A stretch of DNA of 54,120 nt, taken from positions 1-54,120 of the forward strand of contig JBCDLG010000008.1 in assembly GCA_038745625.1 (NCBI GenBank), read 5' to 3'. Positions 8,175 to 17,251 of this stretch are shown in pieces; the stretch's first letter is position 1, and each line of letters begins with the position of its first letter. Below the pieces are notes generated by a model. It searched no databases, was not told where the DNA came from, and saw only the letters and a program-made list of their open reading frames with translations. The DNA is from Parvularcula sp038745625. GTDB taxonomy: Bacteria > Pseudomonadota > Alphaproteobacteria > Caulobacterales > Parvularculaceae. The position numbers were made by a program, and so were the translations under genes.

Positions 8175-9842
8175 ATGGTGAGACGCGTGATGAGACTTCT
8201 GATGATTGCAGGCGCGTTGGGCCTCTTGGCATCGTGTACAGATGCGCCGCGCCTGGTCGAGGACTCGGTGTCCGCACCCGACGTTGCGGCGGTGTCATCA
8301 GACCCGGCAGCGATTGAGCGGCTCACCGCCGATGTTGCTTACCTTGCGAGCGATGAACTGGAGGGCCGCGAGGCAGGTGAGCCGGGCTATGATTTGGCGG
8401 CGGCGTTTGTGGCGGGCCGCTATGCCGAACTCGGCCTCGAAGCGGTGGGGGATGACGGCAGCTACTATCAGAACGTCACCTTCCGGGGTTTCCGATCCAA
8501 CATGCTGGGCGGCGCTGTGGTGTCGATGACTGGCGGGGAGGAGGCGAGCTGGGAGCCAAACGTCGATTTTCTCGGTGCTTCGACCAAGGTCGCTGCGAGC
8601 CTTGAAGACACGCCCGTCGTTTTCGCTGGCTACGGTTTCGTGTCGGAGGCGTATGGCCGCGACGACTACGCGGGCCTCGACGTGGACGGCAAGGTGGTCG
8701 CGCTGATTTGGGGTGCACCCAAATTCCTTCCGTCTGAAGAGCAAGCCCATTATCGCAGCGTGCAGAGCCAAGCCGCCTCTGAGCGGGGCGCGGTGGGCGT
8801 TATCCGTTTGCTGCTACCGAGCTTTGAGGAAAACCGGCGCCCCTTTGATACATTCGTTGCCAATGCGGCGCGTTCTGCGACTCTCCGCTGGGTCAATGCC
8901 GAAGGCGGCGCGCACTCCACCGCTCCCAACATCGTTGGGGGACTGATCATGGGGCAAGAAGGGGCCACAAAGCTCTTCGCGTCCATGGGCCGGGATTGGC
9001 AGGAGATCGCCGCTCTGGCCGAGGCCGAGGAAGGCGCGCTTGAGGCCTTTGACACAGGTCTTCAGGTCTCGATGCGCTTTGACAACAGTGTCGACGATTT
9101 CGAGAGCCCCAATGTGGTGGGCCTGGTGCCAGGCACGGATCCATCGCTCGCGGACGAAGTGGTCGTGGTGACTGCGCATCTCGATCATGTCGGCGTCAGC
9201 GGCATTGGCGAGGATAAGGTGCACAATGGCGCCATGGACAACGCGGTCGGCATTGCTGCTCTTCTCGAGGCGGCTCGCAAGGTGGCCGAGAAACCCGTCG
9301 CCCGCCCTGTTCTTTTCGCAGCGGTGACGGCCGAGGAGAAGGGTCTTCTGGGGTCAGATTATCTTGCAAGGCATAACCCGGTGGGTGATGCGCCCTATGC
9401 GGCAAACATCAATCTCGATATGCCCGTTCTCACCTTCCCGTTTGAAGACCTGATCGGTTTCGGGGCGGAGCGTTCGAGCCTTGGGCCCGTCGTTGCCGAG
9501 GCGACAGCGGCCCTCGGGGTTACGCTGTCGCCCGATCCGATGCCCGAGCAGGGTCTTTTCACGCGGTCAGACCACTACAGTTTTGTCAAACAGGGCGTGC
9601 CGTCGCTCTTCCTCTTTGTCGGCTTTGGTGGTCGCGGCGCGGAGGAGTTTCCAGCCTTTCTCGCCACGCACTATCATAAGCCGTCGGACGAAGTGGACCT
9701 TGTCATGTTTGATCAGCTCGAGCGGTTCGCCAATCTCAATGCTGGTATCATCAGCACGGTTGGCAATATGGACGAGACACCGACCTGGGTCGCAGGCGAC
9801 TTTTTTGGCACGGCCTTTAACGGCCCGATGGCGGATCAGTGA
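8175..9842 (+). CDS. M28-family zinc metallopeptidase lipoprotein with PA domain
   Basis: The 555-residue protein starts with a lipoprotein signal (lipobox LLASC, Cys21 from this start), so it is anchored on the periplasmic side. A protease-associated region (about 100-270) is inserted before the catalytic M28 domain. Zinc ligands and catalytic residues of the family can be seen in order: VVTAHLDHVG, NGAMDNAVGIAAL, VTAEEKGLLGS, NINLDMPV and THYHKPSDE. Such enzymes act as aminopeptidases or carboxypeptidases on exported peptides. ATG 8175 or 8190 are both possible starts and give the same mature protein. Confidence 0.88.
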   Translation: MVRRVMRLLMIAGALGLLASCTDAPRLVEDSVSAPDVAAVSSDPAAIERLTADVAYLASDELEGREAGEPGYDLAAAFVAGRYAELGLEAVGDDGSYYQNVTFRGFRSNMLGGAVVSMTGGEEASWEPNVDFLGASTKVAASLEDTPVVFAGYGFVSEAYGRDDYAGLDVDGKVVALIWGAPKFLPSEEQAHYRSVQSQAASERGAVGVIRLLLPSFEENRRPFDTFVANAARSATLRWVNAEGGAHSTAPNIVGGLIMGQEGATKLFASMGRDWQEIAALAEAEEGALEAFDTGLQVSMRFDNSVDDFESPNVVGLVPGTDPSLADEVVVVTAHLDHVGVSGIGEDKVHNGAMDNAVGIAALLEAARKVAEKPVARPVLFAAVTAEEKGLLGSDYLARHNPVGDAPYAANINLDMPVLTFPFEDLIGFGAERSSLGPVVAEATAALGVTLSPDPMPEQGLFTRSDHYSFVKQGVPSLFLFVGFGGRGAEEFPAFLATHYHKPSDEVDLVMFDQLERFANLNAGIISTVGNMDETPTWVAGDFFGTAFNGPMADQ

Positions 9843-9954
9843 TCGGGCCACAACAATGCCGCTCGGCCGCCGCCTACCCATGCTTGCATAACCAGCGCTT
9901 CTCTTTCGCGGCGCGAAGGCCTAGGGCCGTCTCTTGCGCGAAGGAGATGTTGGC

Positions 9955-11247
9955 ATGGCCCATGTGTCGGTGATCGGCGCCCAATGGGGTGACGAGGGCA
10001 AAGGCAAGATCGTGGATTGGCTCTCGGCCCGGGCCGATGTCGTCGCTCGCTTCCAAGGCGGCCATAATGCTGGGCACACGCTCGTCATCGACGGCAAGGT
10101 CTACAAACTCTCGCTCCTGCCGTCCGGTATTGTCCGTGAGGGTAAGCTCTCGGTCATTGGCAGCGGCGTGGTGATCGACCCGCTGGCGTTCAAAAAGGAA
10201 GTCGAGCTCCTCGAGAGCCAGGGCGTGAAAATCAGCCCGGTGAACCTCGCCGTGGCTGAGAACGCTTGCCTTATCCTGCCGCTTCACGGCGAGCTCGATC
10301 GCTTGCGCGAGGAAGCCGCGGGCAAGGGCAAGATCGGCACCACGGGCCGCGGCATTGGTCCGGCCTATGAAGACAAGGTGGGCCGCCGCGCCATCCGGGT
10401 CTCTGACCTTCACGACCTCGATGCTCTCGGCCCGCGAATCGAGCGTTTGCTGACGCATCACAACGCTCTCCGTGTCGGTTTTGGTGCTGACCCGCTCGAC
10501 CAATCCTCCGTCCTCGGCACGTTGAAGGTGGCTGCCGAGAGTCTGTTGCCTTTCGCAACGCCTGTTTGGCAGCTGCTGGATGAGGCCCGCAAAGCTGGCA
10601 AGCGCATCCTGTTCGAAGGCGCGCAGGGCATGCTGCTCGACGTCGACCATGGCACCTATCCTTACGTGACCTCGTCAAACACAGTGGCGGGCCAAGCCGC
10701 GACGGGCACCGGGCTCGGCGTCGCTGGCGAAGCTTACGGTCTCGGCATCGTCAAAGCCTACACCACCCGGGTGGGATCAGGACCCTTCCCGACGGAGCTT
10801 GATAACGAGATCGGTCGCCATCTCGGCGAGAAGGGCCATGAGTTCGGCACGGTCACAGGCCGGGAGCGGCGGTGCGGCTGGTTCGACGCGGCCCTGGTAC
10901 GGCAGAGCCTTATGGTCGCAGGTATCGACGGCATCGCGCTCACCAAACTCGACGTGCTCGACGGCATGGAGAGCCTCGAGGTCTGCATAGGCTATGAGAT
11001 CGACGGTGAGACCTTCGGCTATCTGCCTGCGTCTTCGGATGCGCAAGAGAATGCCAAGCCGATCTACGAAACCTTGCCCGGCTGGGAAGGATCAACGGCC
11101 GGTGCGCGCTCCTGGGCTGACCTTCCAGCAGAGGCGGTGAAGTATGTTCGCCGCATCGAAGAGCTGGTCGAGCGGCCTGTGGTGCTGCTCTCGACATCGC
11201 CTGAACGGGAGGATGTCATCTTGGTGAAAGATCCCTTCGGCGCTTAG
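9955..11247 (+). CDS. purA: Adenylosuccinate synthetase
   Basis: PurA condenses IMP with aspartate using GTP, the first committed step from IMP to AMP. The 430-residue sequence has the N-terminal GTP-binding WGDEGKGKIVDWLS loop with the catalytic aspartate, the GGHNAGHT motif with the catalytic histidine, GTTGRGIGPAYEDK, the FEGAQGMLLDVDHGTYP block and GRERRCGWFD near residue 300. Length is normal for the family. The ATG at 9955 follows a good AAGGAG site. It appears monocistronic; a modest GTTGC-AGT-GCAAC hairpin just after the stop could end transcription. Confidence 0.98.
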   Translation: MAHVSVIGAQWGDEGKGKIVDWLSARADVVARFQGGHNAGHTLVIDGKVYKLSLLPSGIVREGKLSVIGSGVVIDPLAFKKEVELLESQGVKISPVNLAVAENACLILPLHGELDRLREEAAGKGKIGTTGRGIGPAYEDKVGRRAIRVSDLHDLDALGPRIERLLTHHNALRVGFGADPLDQSSVLGTLKVAAESLLPFATPVWQLLDEARKAGKRILFEGAQGMLLDVDHGTYPYVTSSNTVAGQAATGTGLGVAGEAYGLGIVKAYTTRVGSGPFPTELDNEIGRHLGEKGHEFGTVTGRERRCGWFDAALVRQSLMVAGIDGIALTKLDVLDGMESLEVCIGYEIDGETFGYLPASSDAQENAKPIYETLPGWEGSTAGARSWADLPAEAVKYVRRIEELVERPVVLLSTSPEREDVILVKDPFGA

Positions 11248-11352
11248 TTGCAGTGCAACATAGGGCGTTATTGAAAGCTGTAGCGAGCAGTTTCAGGCGG
11301 CCTTAACGAATACTTCCCCATAGTATCTCAGAGTATTGGGGCAGTTTCTTCT

Positions 11353-13155
11353 GTGCTTGGGACCTCCGCCATTCAGGTGACGGACGAGGAGCGCTTCCTT
11401 GGAATCAAGGCGGCGGGCATTGCTCGGCGTGACCAAACGGGCATCAGAGTTTTCGTCGCCGCGTGCGGCCTCGGCTTTCTGTTCATCGAATTTGGCGGCT
11501 GGATCCCGATCGTCTCGACGATCATGATGGTTGCGAGCCAGGTCCTTGACCGGATGATCTGGCGCAAATGCGTTCTGAGCCCCGTCTCACGCAGCGCCAT
11601 GACGTCGCGGGAGCGGCTGTTTGTCCGTTTCTCCATCATCCAGGCGTCCTGTGTCTATGCCACGGTGGGGGCATTTGCTTGGTTCATCGGCAAGCCTGAG
11701 TATCAGATTGCGGCGACCCTTTGGCTTGCAGGCTCCATGCTGCACGCTGTTCTGCACACCCACCATGAGCGCGGTGTGTTTCTCGCGAACTTTCTTCCGC
11801 CCACGGCGCTGCTCTTCACGCTTCCTTTTGTGCATTTCTTCTATCAGGAACGCGTTGATTGGGTGCTGGTGGTGGTTCTCGCCTGGGCGATCATGTCGTA
11901 CACGGCGCACCTCGTTTTGGCCTTCAAGACCTATAGCCGCAACAGCCTGGCTTTGCGGCGCGCGCAGCTCGCTGCCGAAGAGCGCCGCCGGGCCGCTGAG
12001 AGCGCGAGCCTTGCGAAGTCGCAGTTCCTCGCAACGCTCAGTCATGAAATCCGTACGCCCATGAACGGTATCATCGGCATGGCTCAGGCGCTTGATGCTG
12101 AACAGCTTTCCGAAGAGGCCAAGGGGCATGTCGGGGTTATGCGGCAGGCCAGCGACCTCCTGATGGTGCTGCTCAACGATGTTCTTGATGCCTCGAAAAT
12201 CGAAGCAGGCAAGATCGTCCTGGAGCACAAGCCTTTCAGCCTCAGGAGCATTTTCGACCGCGTCACCCATCTTCACGCCGCCGAGGCGGAGCGCAAAGGC
12301 CTCGATTTTGAGATGACCTTCGATCTTGGCGTACCGGATCGGCGTGTTGGCGATGAACACCGCTTGGCCCAGGCGCTCCACAACCTCGCGGGCAATGCGG
12401 TGAAGTTCACGAAGGAGGGCTCCGTTCGGCTCTCGGTCAGCGCACCAGAGCATGGCGGCGATGCCTTTATGGTGACCGTCGAGGACACCGGCATCGGTAT
12501 GACCGATGAGCAAACCCGCCGGGTCTTCCAACCCTTCACGCAAGCCGACAGCTCGACGACGCGGCGCTATGGCGGCAGCGGTCTAGGCCTGACCATCACC
12601 CAGGGCCTGATTGAAGCGATGAGCGGTACACTGAGCGTGACGTCGACACCAGGACGCGGATCAACCTTCCAGATCGGCCTGGCACTGCCGCAAGCCGCAA
12701 CGTCGAGCGCTGGTGCGATGCCGAAGGCCCCGGCGGCGATGAAAGAGCTTGCTGGCCTCAAAGTGCTGGCGATCGACGACAACCCGGTGAACCTCGCGGT
12801 CCTGAAGTCGATGCTCGGCCGACTTGGCGCCATCTCGGTCGTGGCGCAGTCCGGCGCGGAAGGGCTAGAGCTCTTTGCCGCCGATCATTTCGACCTGGTG
12901 CTGCTCGATATCTCCATGCCTGAGATGGACGGCGTTGAGGTGCTCCACCGTTTGAAAGCGGAGTATGGCGAAGAGGCGCTCGCGCCGGTGATCGCCGTCT
13001 CCGCCCATGCGATGCCGGACGAGATCGAAGGCTATCTCGCCGAAGGCTTCGCCGCTTACGTTACCAAGCCCGTGCGGCTTGAGGTGCTGCGCGAAGCGGC
13101 GATGTCGGCGATCCAAACGCCTGAGGCCGAAAACCAGCTTTCTGCAGCGGGCTAG
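11353..13155 (+). CDS. Membrane-bound hybrid sensor histidine kinase/response regulator
   Basis: The 600-residue protein has an N-terminal six-helix-like membrane region (about residues 33-192), a short coiled segment, a HisKA domain with LSHEIRTPMNG (His231), and an HATPase_c domain with N box LAGNAVKF (Asn348), G1 box VEDTGIGM and G2 box GSGLGLT. A receiver domain follows, with IDDN, the phospho-acceptor Asp519 in LLDISMPEMDG, and the conserved lysine in TKP. It is therefore a hybrid kinase that probably phosphorylates a separate Hpt or regulator. The stimulus is unknown; the membrane region is not a recognisable sensor domain. The GTG at 11353 is the assumed start. It sits alone between purA and the TPP riboswitch. 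Confidence 0.9.
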   Translation: MLGTSAIQVTDEERFLGIKAAGIARRDQTGIRVFVAACGLGFLFIEFGGWIPIVSTIMMVASQVLDRMIWRKCVLSPVSRSAMTSRERLFVRFSIIQASCVYATVGAFAWFIGKPEYQIAATLWLAGSMLHAVLHTHHERGVFLANFLPPTALLFTLPFVHFFYQERVDWVLVVVLAWAIMSYTAHLVLAFKTYSRNSLALRRAQLAAEERRRAAESASLAKSQFLATLSHEIRTPMNGIIGMAQALDAEQLSEEAKGHVGVMRQASDLLMVLLNDVLDASKIEAGKIVLEHKPFSLRSIFDRVTHLHAAEAERKGLDFEMTFDLGVPDRRVGDEHRLAQALHNLAGNAVKFTKEGSVRLSVSAPEHGGDAFMVTVEDTGIGMTDEQTRRVFQPFTQADSSTTRRYGGSGLGLTITQGLIEAMSGTLSVTSTPGRGSTFQIGLALPQAATSSAGAMPKAPAAMKELAGLKVLAIDDNPVNLAVLKSMLGRLGAISVVAQSGAEGLELFAADHFDLVLLDISMPEMDGVEVLHRLKAEYGEEALAPVIAVSAHAMPDEIEGYLAEGFAAYVTKPVRLEVLREAAMSAIQTPEAENQLSAAG

Positions 13156-13194
13156 TTGGACAAACCCGGCGCCCGCCGCTATCTCAAGACACTT

Positions 13195-13270
13195 GCCGAG
13201 GGGCACCCCGCATGAGGGGTTGAGACGCACCCTTAGAACCTGATCCGGTTAAGACCGGCGGAGGAACGGC
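13195..13270 (+). promoter_or_regulatory. TPP riboswitch (THI element)
   Basis: The stretch holds the conserved thiamine-pyrophosphate aptamer elements in order: GAGGGGCACCCC, TTGAGA, ACCCTTAGAACCTGATC and CCGG-TTAAGA-CCGG, closing with GCCG (13195-13198) against CGGC (13267-13270). The GGAGGA ribosome-binding site of the next gene lies inside the closing region at about 13260-13265, two to ten bases before its ATG. TPP binding should therefore hide the ribosome-binding site directly and shut off translation. The next gene is not thiC but a hotdog-fold protein whose stop overlaps the thiC start, so both are controlled together. Confidence 0.95.
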
Positions 13271-13271
13271 C

Positions 13272-14027
13272 ATGTCGATTGATCCGCTTGTCGGCGGCAC
13301 CGGGGCTTTATCCATCGCGCAGCGCTTTTGCGGGCCGCAAAACTCGGGCAATGGCGGCTATGTTGCTGGCCTTTTGGGCAAGGTGATCAACGGTCCAGCG
13401 GAGGTTCGCCTTCGGTCCATGCCGCCGCTCGAACGCTCCCTGACGATCGAAAGCGATGGCCAAGAGGCCGTCTTGCGGGATGGCGAGACCGTCGTTGCCA
13501 CGGCGAGGACCACCAGCCTTGATGTCGCGGTGCCCGACTTGCCGCCTTTGGATGCGCTTGATCAGGCGCAGGCGGCCTTTGCCGCGATGCCGCTCATTCT
13601 GCCTTATTGCTTCGTGTGCGGCCGTAAACGAGAGCCTGGGGATGGCCTCAGGATCTTCTCTGGGCCGATCGAAGGAACGTCTGTCAACGCCGATCTTTGG
13701 GTGCCAGATGAGAGCCTCACCGATGAGGATGGTCTGGTGGCGACGGAGTTTCTCTGGGCAGCGCTCGACTGTCCTTCGGCTTACGGACTGCGTCTCGCCG
13801 ATGGGTTTGTCCTGCTCGGTAGTCTGTCAGTGGAGATCAGACGCAGGCCAGGGCCCGGCGAGGAGCTGATGGCGATGGGCTGGGCTGGTGAGGCCGATGG
13901 CCGGAAATACGGCGCCCACAGCGCCCTTGTCACCCTCGACGGTGAGGCGATCGCCGTTTCCAAAAGCGTATGGATTAACTTGAACGATGAGGCGTTGATC
14001 AGCGCCCTGAAGGAGCAGAACCAATGA
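13272..14027 (+). CDS. Hotdog-fold thioesterase-like protein in the thiamine operon
   Basis: The 251-residue protein looks like a double-hotdog or PaaI/acyl-CoA-thioesterase relative. It has an N-terminal GNGGYVAGLLG segment, like the catalytic helix region of hotdog enzymes, and a cysteine motif YCFVCGRKREPGDGL of the type often found in PaaI-like proteins. ATG 13272 directly follows the TPP aptamer, and its ribosome-binding site is inside the aptamer. The stop overlaps thiC by 4 nt (ATGA). The function is unknown; regulation by TPP argues for a role tied to thiamine synthesis or use, perhaps hydrolysis of a thioester or a repair reaction, but that is inference. Confidence 0.75.
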   Translation: MSIDPLVGGTGALSIAQRFCGPQNSGNGGYVAGLLGKVINGPAEVRLRSMPPLERSLTIESDGQEAVLRDGETVVATARTTSLDVAVPDLPPLDALDQAQAAFAAMPLILPYCFVCGRKREPGDGLRIFSGPIEGTSVNADLWVPDESLTDEDGLVATEFLWAALDCPSAYGLRLADGFVLLGSLSVEIRRRPGPGEELMAMGWAGEADGRKYGAHSALVTLDGEAIAVSKSVWINLNDEALISALKEQNQ

Positions 14028-15898
14028 ACAAGCCAACCAAACAGTCCGATTTCGAAACGCCGAAAGTCACGACCGGTCCGCTTCCAAGTTCCTTCAAGCG
14101 CTATGTGCAGTCGGACCGGTTCGACGATGTGAAAGCGCCTGTGCGAGACATCATTCTGCACCCTTCATCGGGTGAGGCGCCATTGCCGGTCTATGATCCT
14201 TCTGGTCCTTATACAGAAGAAAACTTCGTGGCGGATGTTGAGAAGGGCCTGCGTCCGGCGCGGGCGTCGTGGATCGCGCGGCGGGATCACGAGAGCTACA
14301 CCGGCCGGGATGTGAAGCCTGAGGACAATGGCGGCGCCACCGGCGATTATCTCGCGCGGGCCTTCCCCAACGTGCCGCAGCCGAAGCGCTACACGGGGAA
14401 AATCCGCACACAGCTCGAGGCCGCGCGGGCGGGCGTCGTCACCGAAGAGATGGACTATATCGCCATCCGCGAAAACCTCGGCCGGAAAGTGGCGGCCGAG
14501 GGTGCGGCCCTGCGCGCGAGCGATGGCGAGAGCTTCGGCGCCAGTGTGCCTGAGTTTGTCACCCCAGAATTCGTGCGGGATGAAGTGGCGCAAGGCCGGG
14601 CCGTGATCCCTGTCAACATCAACCACCCCGAAGCCGAGCCGATGATCATTGGCCGGAACTTCCTGGTTAAGATCAACGCCAATATCGGTAACTCGGCGGT
14701 CACATCCTCTGTCGAGGAGGAGGTCGACAAAATGGTGTGGGCCACCCGCTGGGGCGCGGACACTGTCATGGACCTCTCGACGGGCAAGAACATTCACAAC
14801 ACCCGCGAGTGGATCCTGCGCAACTCACCGGTGCCGATCGGCACCGTGCCGATCTATCAGGCGCTTGAGAAAGTGAATGGCGTCGCCGAGGACCTCACCT
14901 GGGAGGTCTATCGCGACACGCTGATCGAGCAGTGTGAGCAGGGCGTTGATTATTTCACCGTACACGCTGGTGTGCGCCTGCCCTACATCCATCTGACAGC
15001 GGATCGTGTGACGGGCATCGTCTCGCGCGGCGGCTCGATCATGGCGAAATGGTGCCTGGCGCATCATAAGGAGAGCTTCCTCTACACACACTTCGCTGAG
15101 ATCTGCGAAATCATGCGCGACTATGACGTCACCTTTAGCTTGGGTGATGGCCTGCGTCCGGGATCGATCGCGGACGCCAATGACCGGGCGCAGTTTGCGG
15201 AGCTCGAGACCCTTGGTGAACTGACGAAAATCGCTTGGGACCACGGTGTCCAGGTGATGATTGAAGGCCCTGGTCATGTGCCGATGCATAAGATCAAGGA
15301 AAACATGGACAAACAGCTGCGGGAGTGTGGCGAGGCGCCGTTCTACACCCTCGGGCCGCTGACCACCGACATTGCGCCGGGCTATGACCACATCACGTCA
15401 GGCATTGGTGCGGCGATGATCGGTTGGTTCGGTACGGCGATGCTTTGCTATGTGACGCCTAAGGAGCATTTGGGCCTTCCGAACCGGGATGATGTGAAGG
15501 TCGGAGTCGTGACCTATAAGCTCGCGGCGCATGCGGCGGACCTTGCCAAGGGGCATCCGGCGGCGAAGCTGCGGGATGATGCGCTGTCACGCGCGCGGTT
15601 TGAGTTCCGGTGGGAGGATCAGTTCAACCTCTCCCTCGACCCCGAAACGGCGCGGGACTTCCACGACCAGACCCTCCCGAAAGAGGCGCACAAGACCGCC
15701 CATTTCTGCTCCATGTGCGGCCCCAAATTCTGCAGCATGAAGATCACCCAAGACGTCCGCGACTACGCCGGAGGCCTCTCCGACAACGAAAAAGCCGACC
15801 TCGAACGCATGTCCGACGCCGAACGGGACAAAGGCATGAATGAGATGAGCCAGCTCTATCGGGACAAGGGCGACAAGCTCTATGTGGATGTGGAGTGA
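14024..15898 (+). CDS. thiC: Phosphomethylpyrimidine synthase ThiC
   Basis: ThiC is a radical-SAM enzyme that rearranges aminoimidazole ribotide to the HMP-phosphate pyrimidine of thiamine. The 624-residue protein shows the long conserved core (TSSVEEEVDKMVWATRWG, DTVMDLSTGKNIHNTREWI, YFTVHAGVRL, MIEGPGHVPMHKI, GPLTTDIAPGYDHI). Near the C-terminus is the iron-sulfur motif CSMCGPKFC with Cys562, Cys565 and Cys570, the unusual CX2CX4C type of ThiC. Translation is probably coupled to the upstream hotdog gene through a 4-nt overlap and so to the TPP riboswitch. No other thi gene follows, since the next genes are on the other strand. Confidence 0.98.
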   Translation: MNKPTKQSDFETPKVTTGPLPSSFKRYVQSDRFDDVKAPVRDIILHPSSGEAPLPVYDPSGPYTEENFVADVEKGLRPARASWIARRDHESYTGRDVKPEDNGGATGDYLARAFPNVPQPKRYTGKIRTQLEAARAGVVTEEMDYIAIRENLGRKVAAEGAALRASDGESFGASVPEFVTPEFVRDEVAQGRAVIPVNINHPEAEPMIIGRNFLVKINANIGNSAVTSSVEEEVDKMVWATRWGADTVMDLSTGKNIHNTREWILRNSPVPIGTVPIYQALEKVNGVAEDLTWEVYRDTLIEQCEQGVDYFTVHAGVRLPYIHLTADRVTGIVSRGGSIMAKWCLAHHKESFLYTHFAEICEIMRDYDVTFSLGDGLRPGSIADANDRAQFAELETLGELTKIAWDHGVQVMIEGPGHVPMHKIKENMDKQLRECGEAPFYTLGPLTTDIAPGYDHITSGIGAAMIGWFGTAMLCYVTPKEHLGLPNRDDVKVGVVTYKLAAHAADLAKGHPAAKLRDDALSRARFEFRWEDQFNLSLDPETARDFHDQTLPKEAHKTAHFCSMCGPKFCSMKITQDVRDYAGGLSDNEKADLERMSDAERDKGMNEMSQLYRDKGDKLYVDVE

Positions 15899-15938
15899 GC
15901 GCCTACCGAGGTGCCTCTTGCGCGGCGCCCGTTCCGTA

Positions 15939-16175
15939 CTAAGAAGTTTGCCCCTTGAAGGTAGCTATCACAAAGATGGCGGGGCCAGCGCCGAGCGGAA
16001 ACGTCGTTGGGCCAACTGTTGCTGTTCCATTTTCCATGGTGACATCAGCAGCAACAATGCTGGCTTGTTCAGAAACCAGGGCCACCGTCCAGTTGCTCAG
16101 TGTGTCGTAGTAGCCTTTTCGCTGAAGCGCTGCTTCAGCCGTATCACAGCGTTCAATCTTCACCATGGCTGTCAT
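15939..16175 (-). CDS. Small hypothetical protein, third in a lipoprotein gene cluster
   Basis: This 78-residue protein has no recognisable domain. It has a single cysteine and a beta-rich, valine/alanine-rich second half without a clear signal peptide. An AGGAG sits about ten bases before the start, and the gene lies 13 bp after the stop of the upstream lipoprotein gene on the same strand, so it is probably the last member of that three-gene unit. Because it is short and unrecognised, the coding call depends mainly on spacing and the ribosome-binding site. Confidence 0.45.
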   Translation of the reverse strand: MTAMVKIERCDTAEAALQRKGYYDTLSNWTVALVSEQASIVAADVTMENGTATVGPTTFPLGAGPAIFVIATFKGQTS

Positions 16176-16188
16176 CGTTCAATAGCTC

Positions 16189-16887
16189 CTAGTTGCAAAG
16201 CGCAGGGTTGTCTTCGATAGCCTTGGCCAGAGCGTCGACAGCGTCGACACCTTGAGCAAAACCCTCGAAATTGGCGAACGTGGTTTGGGCCTTCAGCAGA
16301 GACTGTACATCGGTGTCACTAATCGCCGCATCGACGATGGCGTCCCGCTTGGCTGCCTGTGTAGCGGAAAAGGCGGTGTTGTCATCGGCACCTATGCAGG
16401 CTTTTAAGGTCTGTCCCTGCGCCATGACAATGCGAGCTTGATCGGCACCCAGAGCTTCGGCGACCGCTGTGGCGTTCTGTGGTTCAAGCTGTCCCCCGCG
16501 TCCCTTGGCGAACATGAAGGCAGCACCGGGTTGGGTTACGGCGATATCACCTACCGCGAGGCGTTGGTACATCGAGGAATCGAACGAGAAGATGCCGTTG
16601 TATCGTAGTTCCATCAGTACGTTCGGCGCGTTCTTGGCAGAGGCTCCGGGTGGACAATCCCAAGTGTTGTCGTCTTTTCTTACGCACTTTCCGTGGTCGG
16701 TGGGTACAAAAGCCACTTCGCTCCGAACATAACCGAACTCGCCAACCGGTGTTTGTGTTGTTGGACTTTGCTCGAGTTTGACACCTATCACGGTGCTAGA
16801 CGTGGCCAGAAGATAGCCTTCTGCGGTTTCGCAACCTGCCAGTAGTGTGGCGGCCCCGGTAAGGCTAAGGACTATTCGAAATGACAT
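16189..16887 (-). CDS. Hypothetical lipoprotein
   Basis: The 232-residue product starts with a lipoprotein signal (SFRIVLSLTGAATLLAGC), so its mature cysteine would be acylated and the protein attached to a membrane facing the periplasm. The mature part has further cysteines in DHGKCVRK, TWDCPPG and LKACIG, suggesting disulfides, and a helical C-terminal third. I do not recognise the family. ATG 16887 is supported by GGGAGAGAACA just upstream; longer frames upstream lie inside the preceding lipoprotein gene, which overlaps it by 23 nt. It is the middle gene of a three-gene unit of unknown role. Confidence 0.65.
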   Translation of the reverse strand: MSFRIVLSLTGAATLLAGCETAEGYLLATSSTVIGVKLEQSPTTQTPVGEFGYVRSEVAFVPTDHGKCVRKDDNTWDCPPGASAKNAPNVLMELRYNGIFSFDSSMYQRLAVGDIAVTQPGAAFMFAKGRGGQLEPQNATAVAEALGADQARIVMAQGQTLKACIGADDNTAFSATQAAKRDAIVDAAISDTDVQSLLKAQTTFANFEGFAQGVDAVDALAKAIEDNPALCN

Positions 16888-17251
16888 CTTGTTCTCTCCC
16901 CAAGGACAAACTCTCATGATCTTCAGTACACGGTTTAAATGTCGCCACCTCGAGCTGCGAAACCCAGTTGTAGGAAATATCCAGGTGCCCATCGGCGCAC
17001 TGTGCATCGGCATAGATGGCTGATGCGCTACCCACCCCAACAACAAGGCTGGGGTGTGGACCTTGCGCATAGGCTGCTCCCGCCACATTCATGCGGTACG
17101 CACCAAGTTGGGATTCGCCCTCTGTGCTTGATACCTGCACCCGGCCAAAGCCGAACACGTAGATACTTTTGCTACCGCTGTCCGAACGGTCGATGCCTAT
17201 CGCGCAACCGCCCAGCAAAGCACAAACAACCAAGAGACCCGTACGCCCCAC
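16865..17251 (-). CDS. Hypothetical small lipoprotein
   Basis: This 128-residue protein begins at a GTG and has a lipobox (VVCALLGGCAIG). The mature part of about 110 residues has a YAQGPHPSLVVGVG segment and two further cysteines (AQCADG and FKPCTE) that could pair. No family was recognised. An AGGGTGAAG sequence precedes the GTG at 17251. The end of this gene overlaps the start of the next lipoprotein by 23 nt, implying co-translation. It is the first gene of the unit, so a promoter should lie in the AT-richer stretch just upstream (17252-17400). Confidence 0.6.
   Translation of the reverse strand: MGRTGLLVVCALLGGCAIGIDRSDSGSKSIYVFGFGRVQVSSTEGESQLGAYRMNVAGAAYAQGPHPSLVVGVGSASAIYADAQCADGHLDISYNWVSQLEVATFKPCTEDHESLSLGREQDVISNSP

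Noticed and set aside
11587..12543. Long antisense open frame inside the hybrid kinase
   Set aside because: The forward frame has complete kinase motifs; the reverse frame has none and follows from high GC content.
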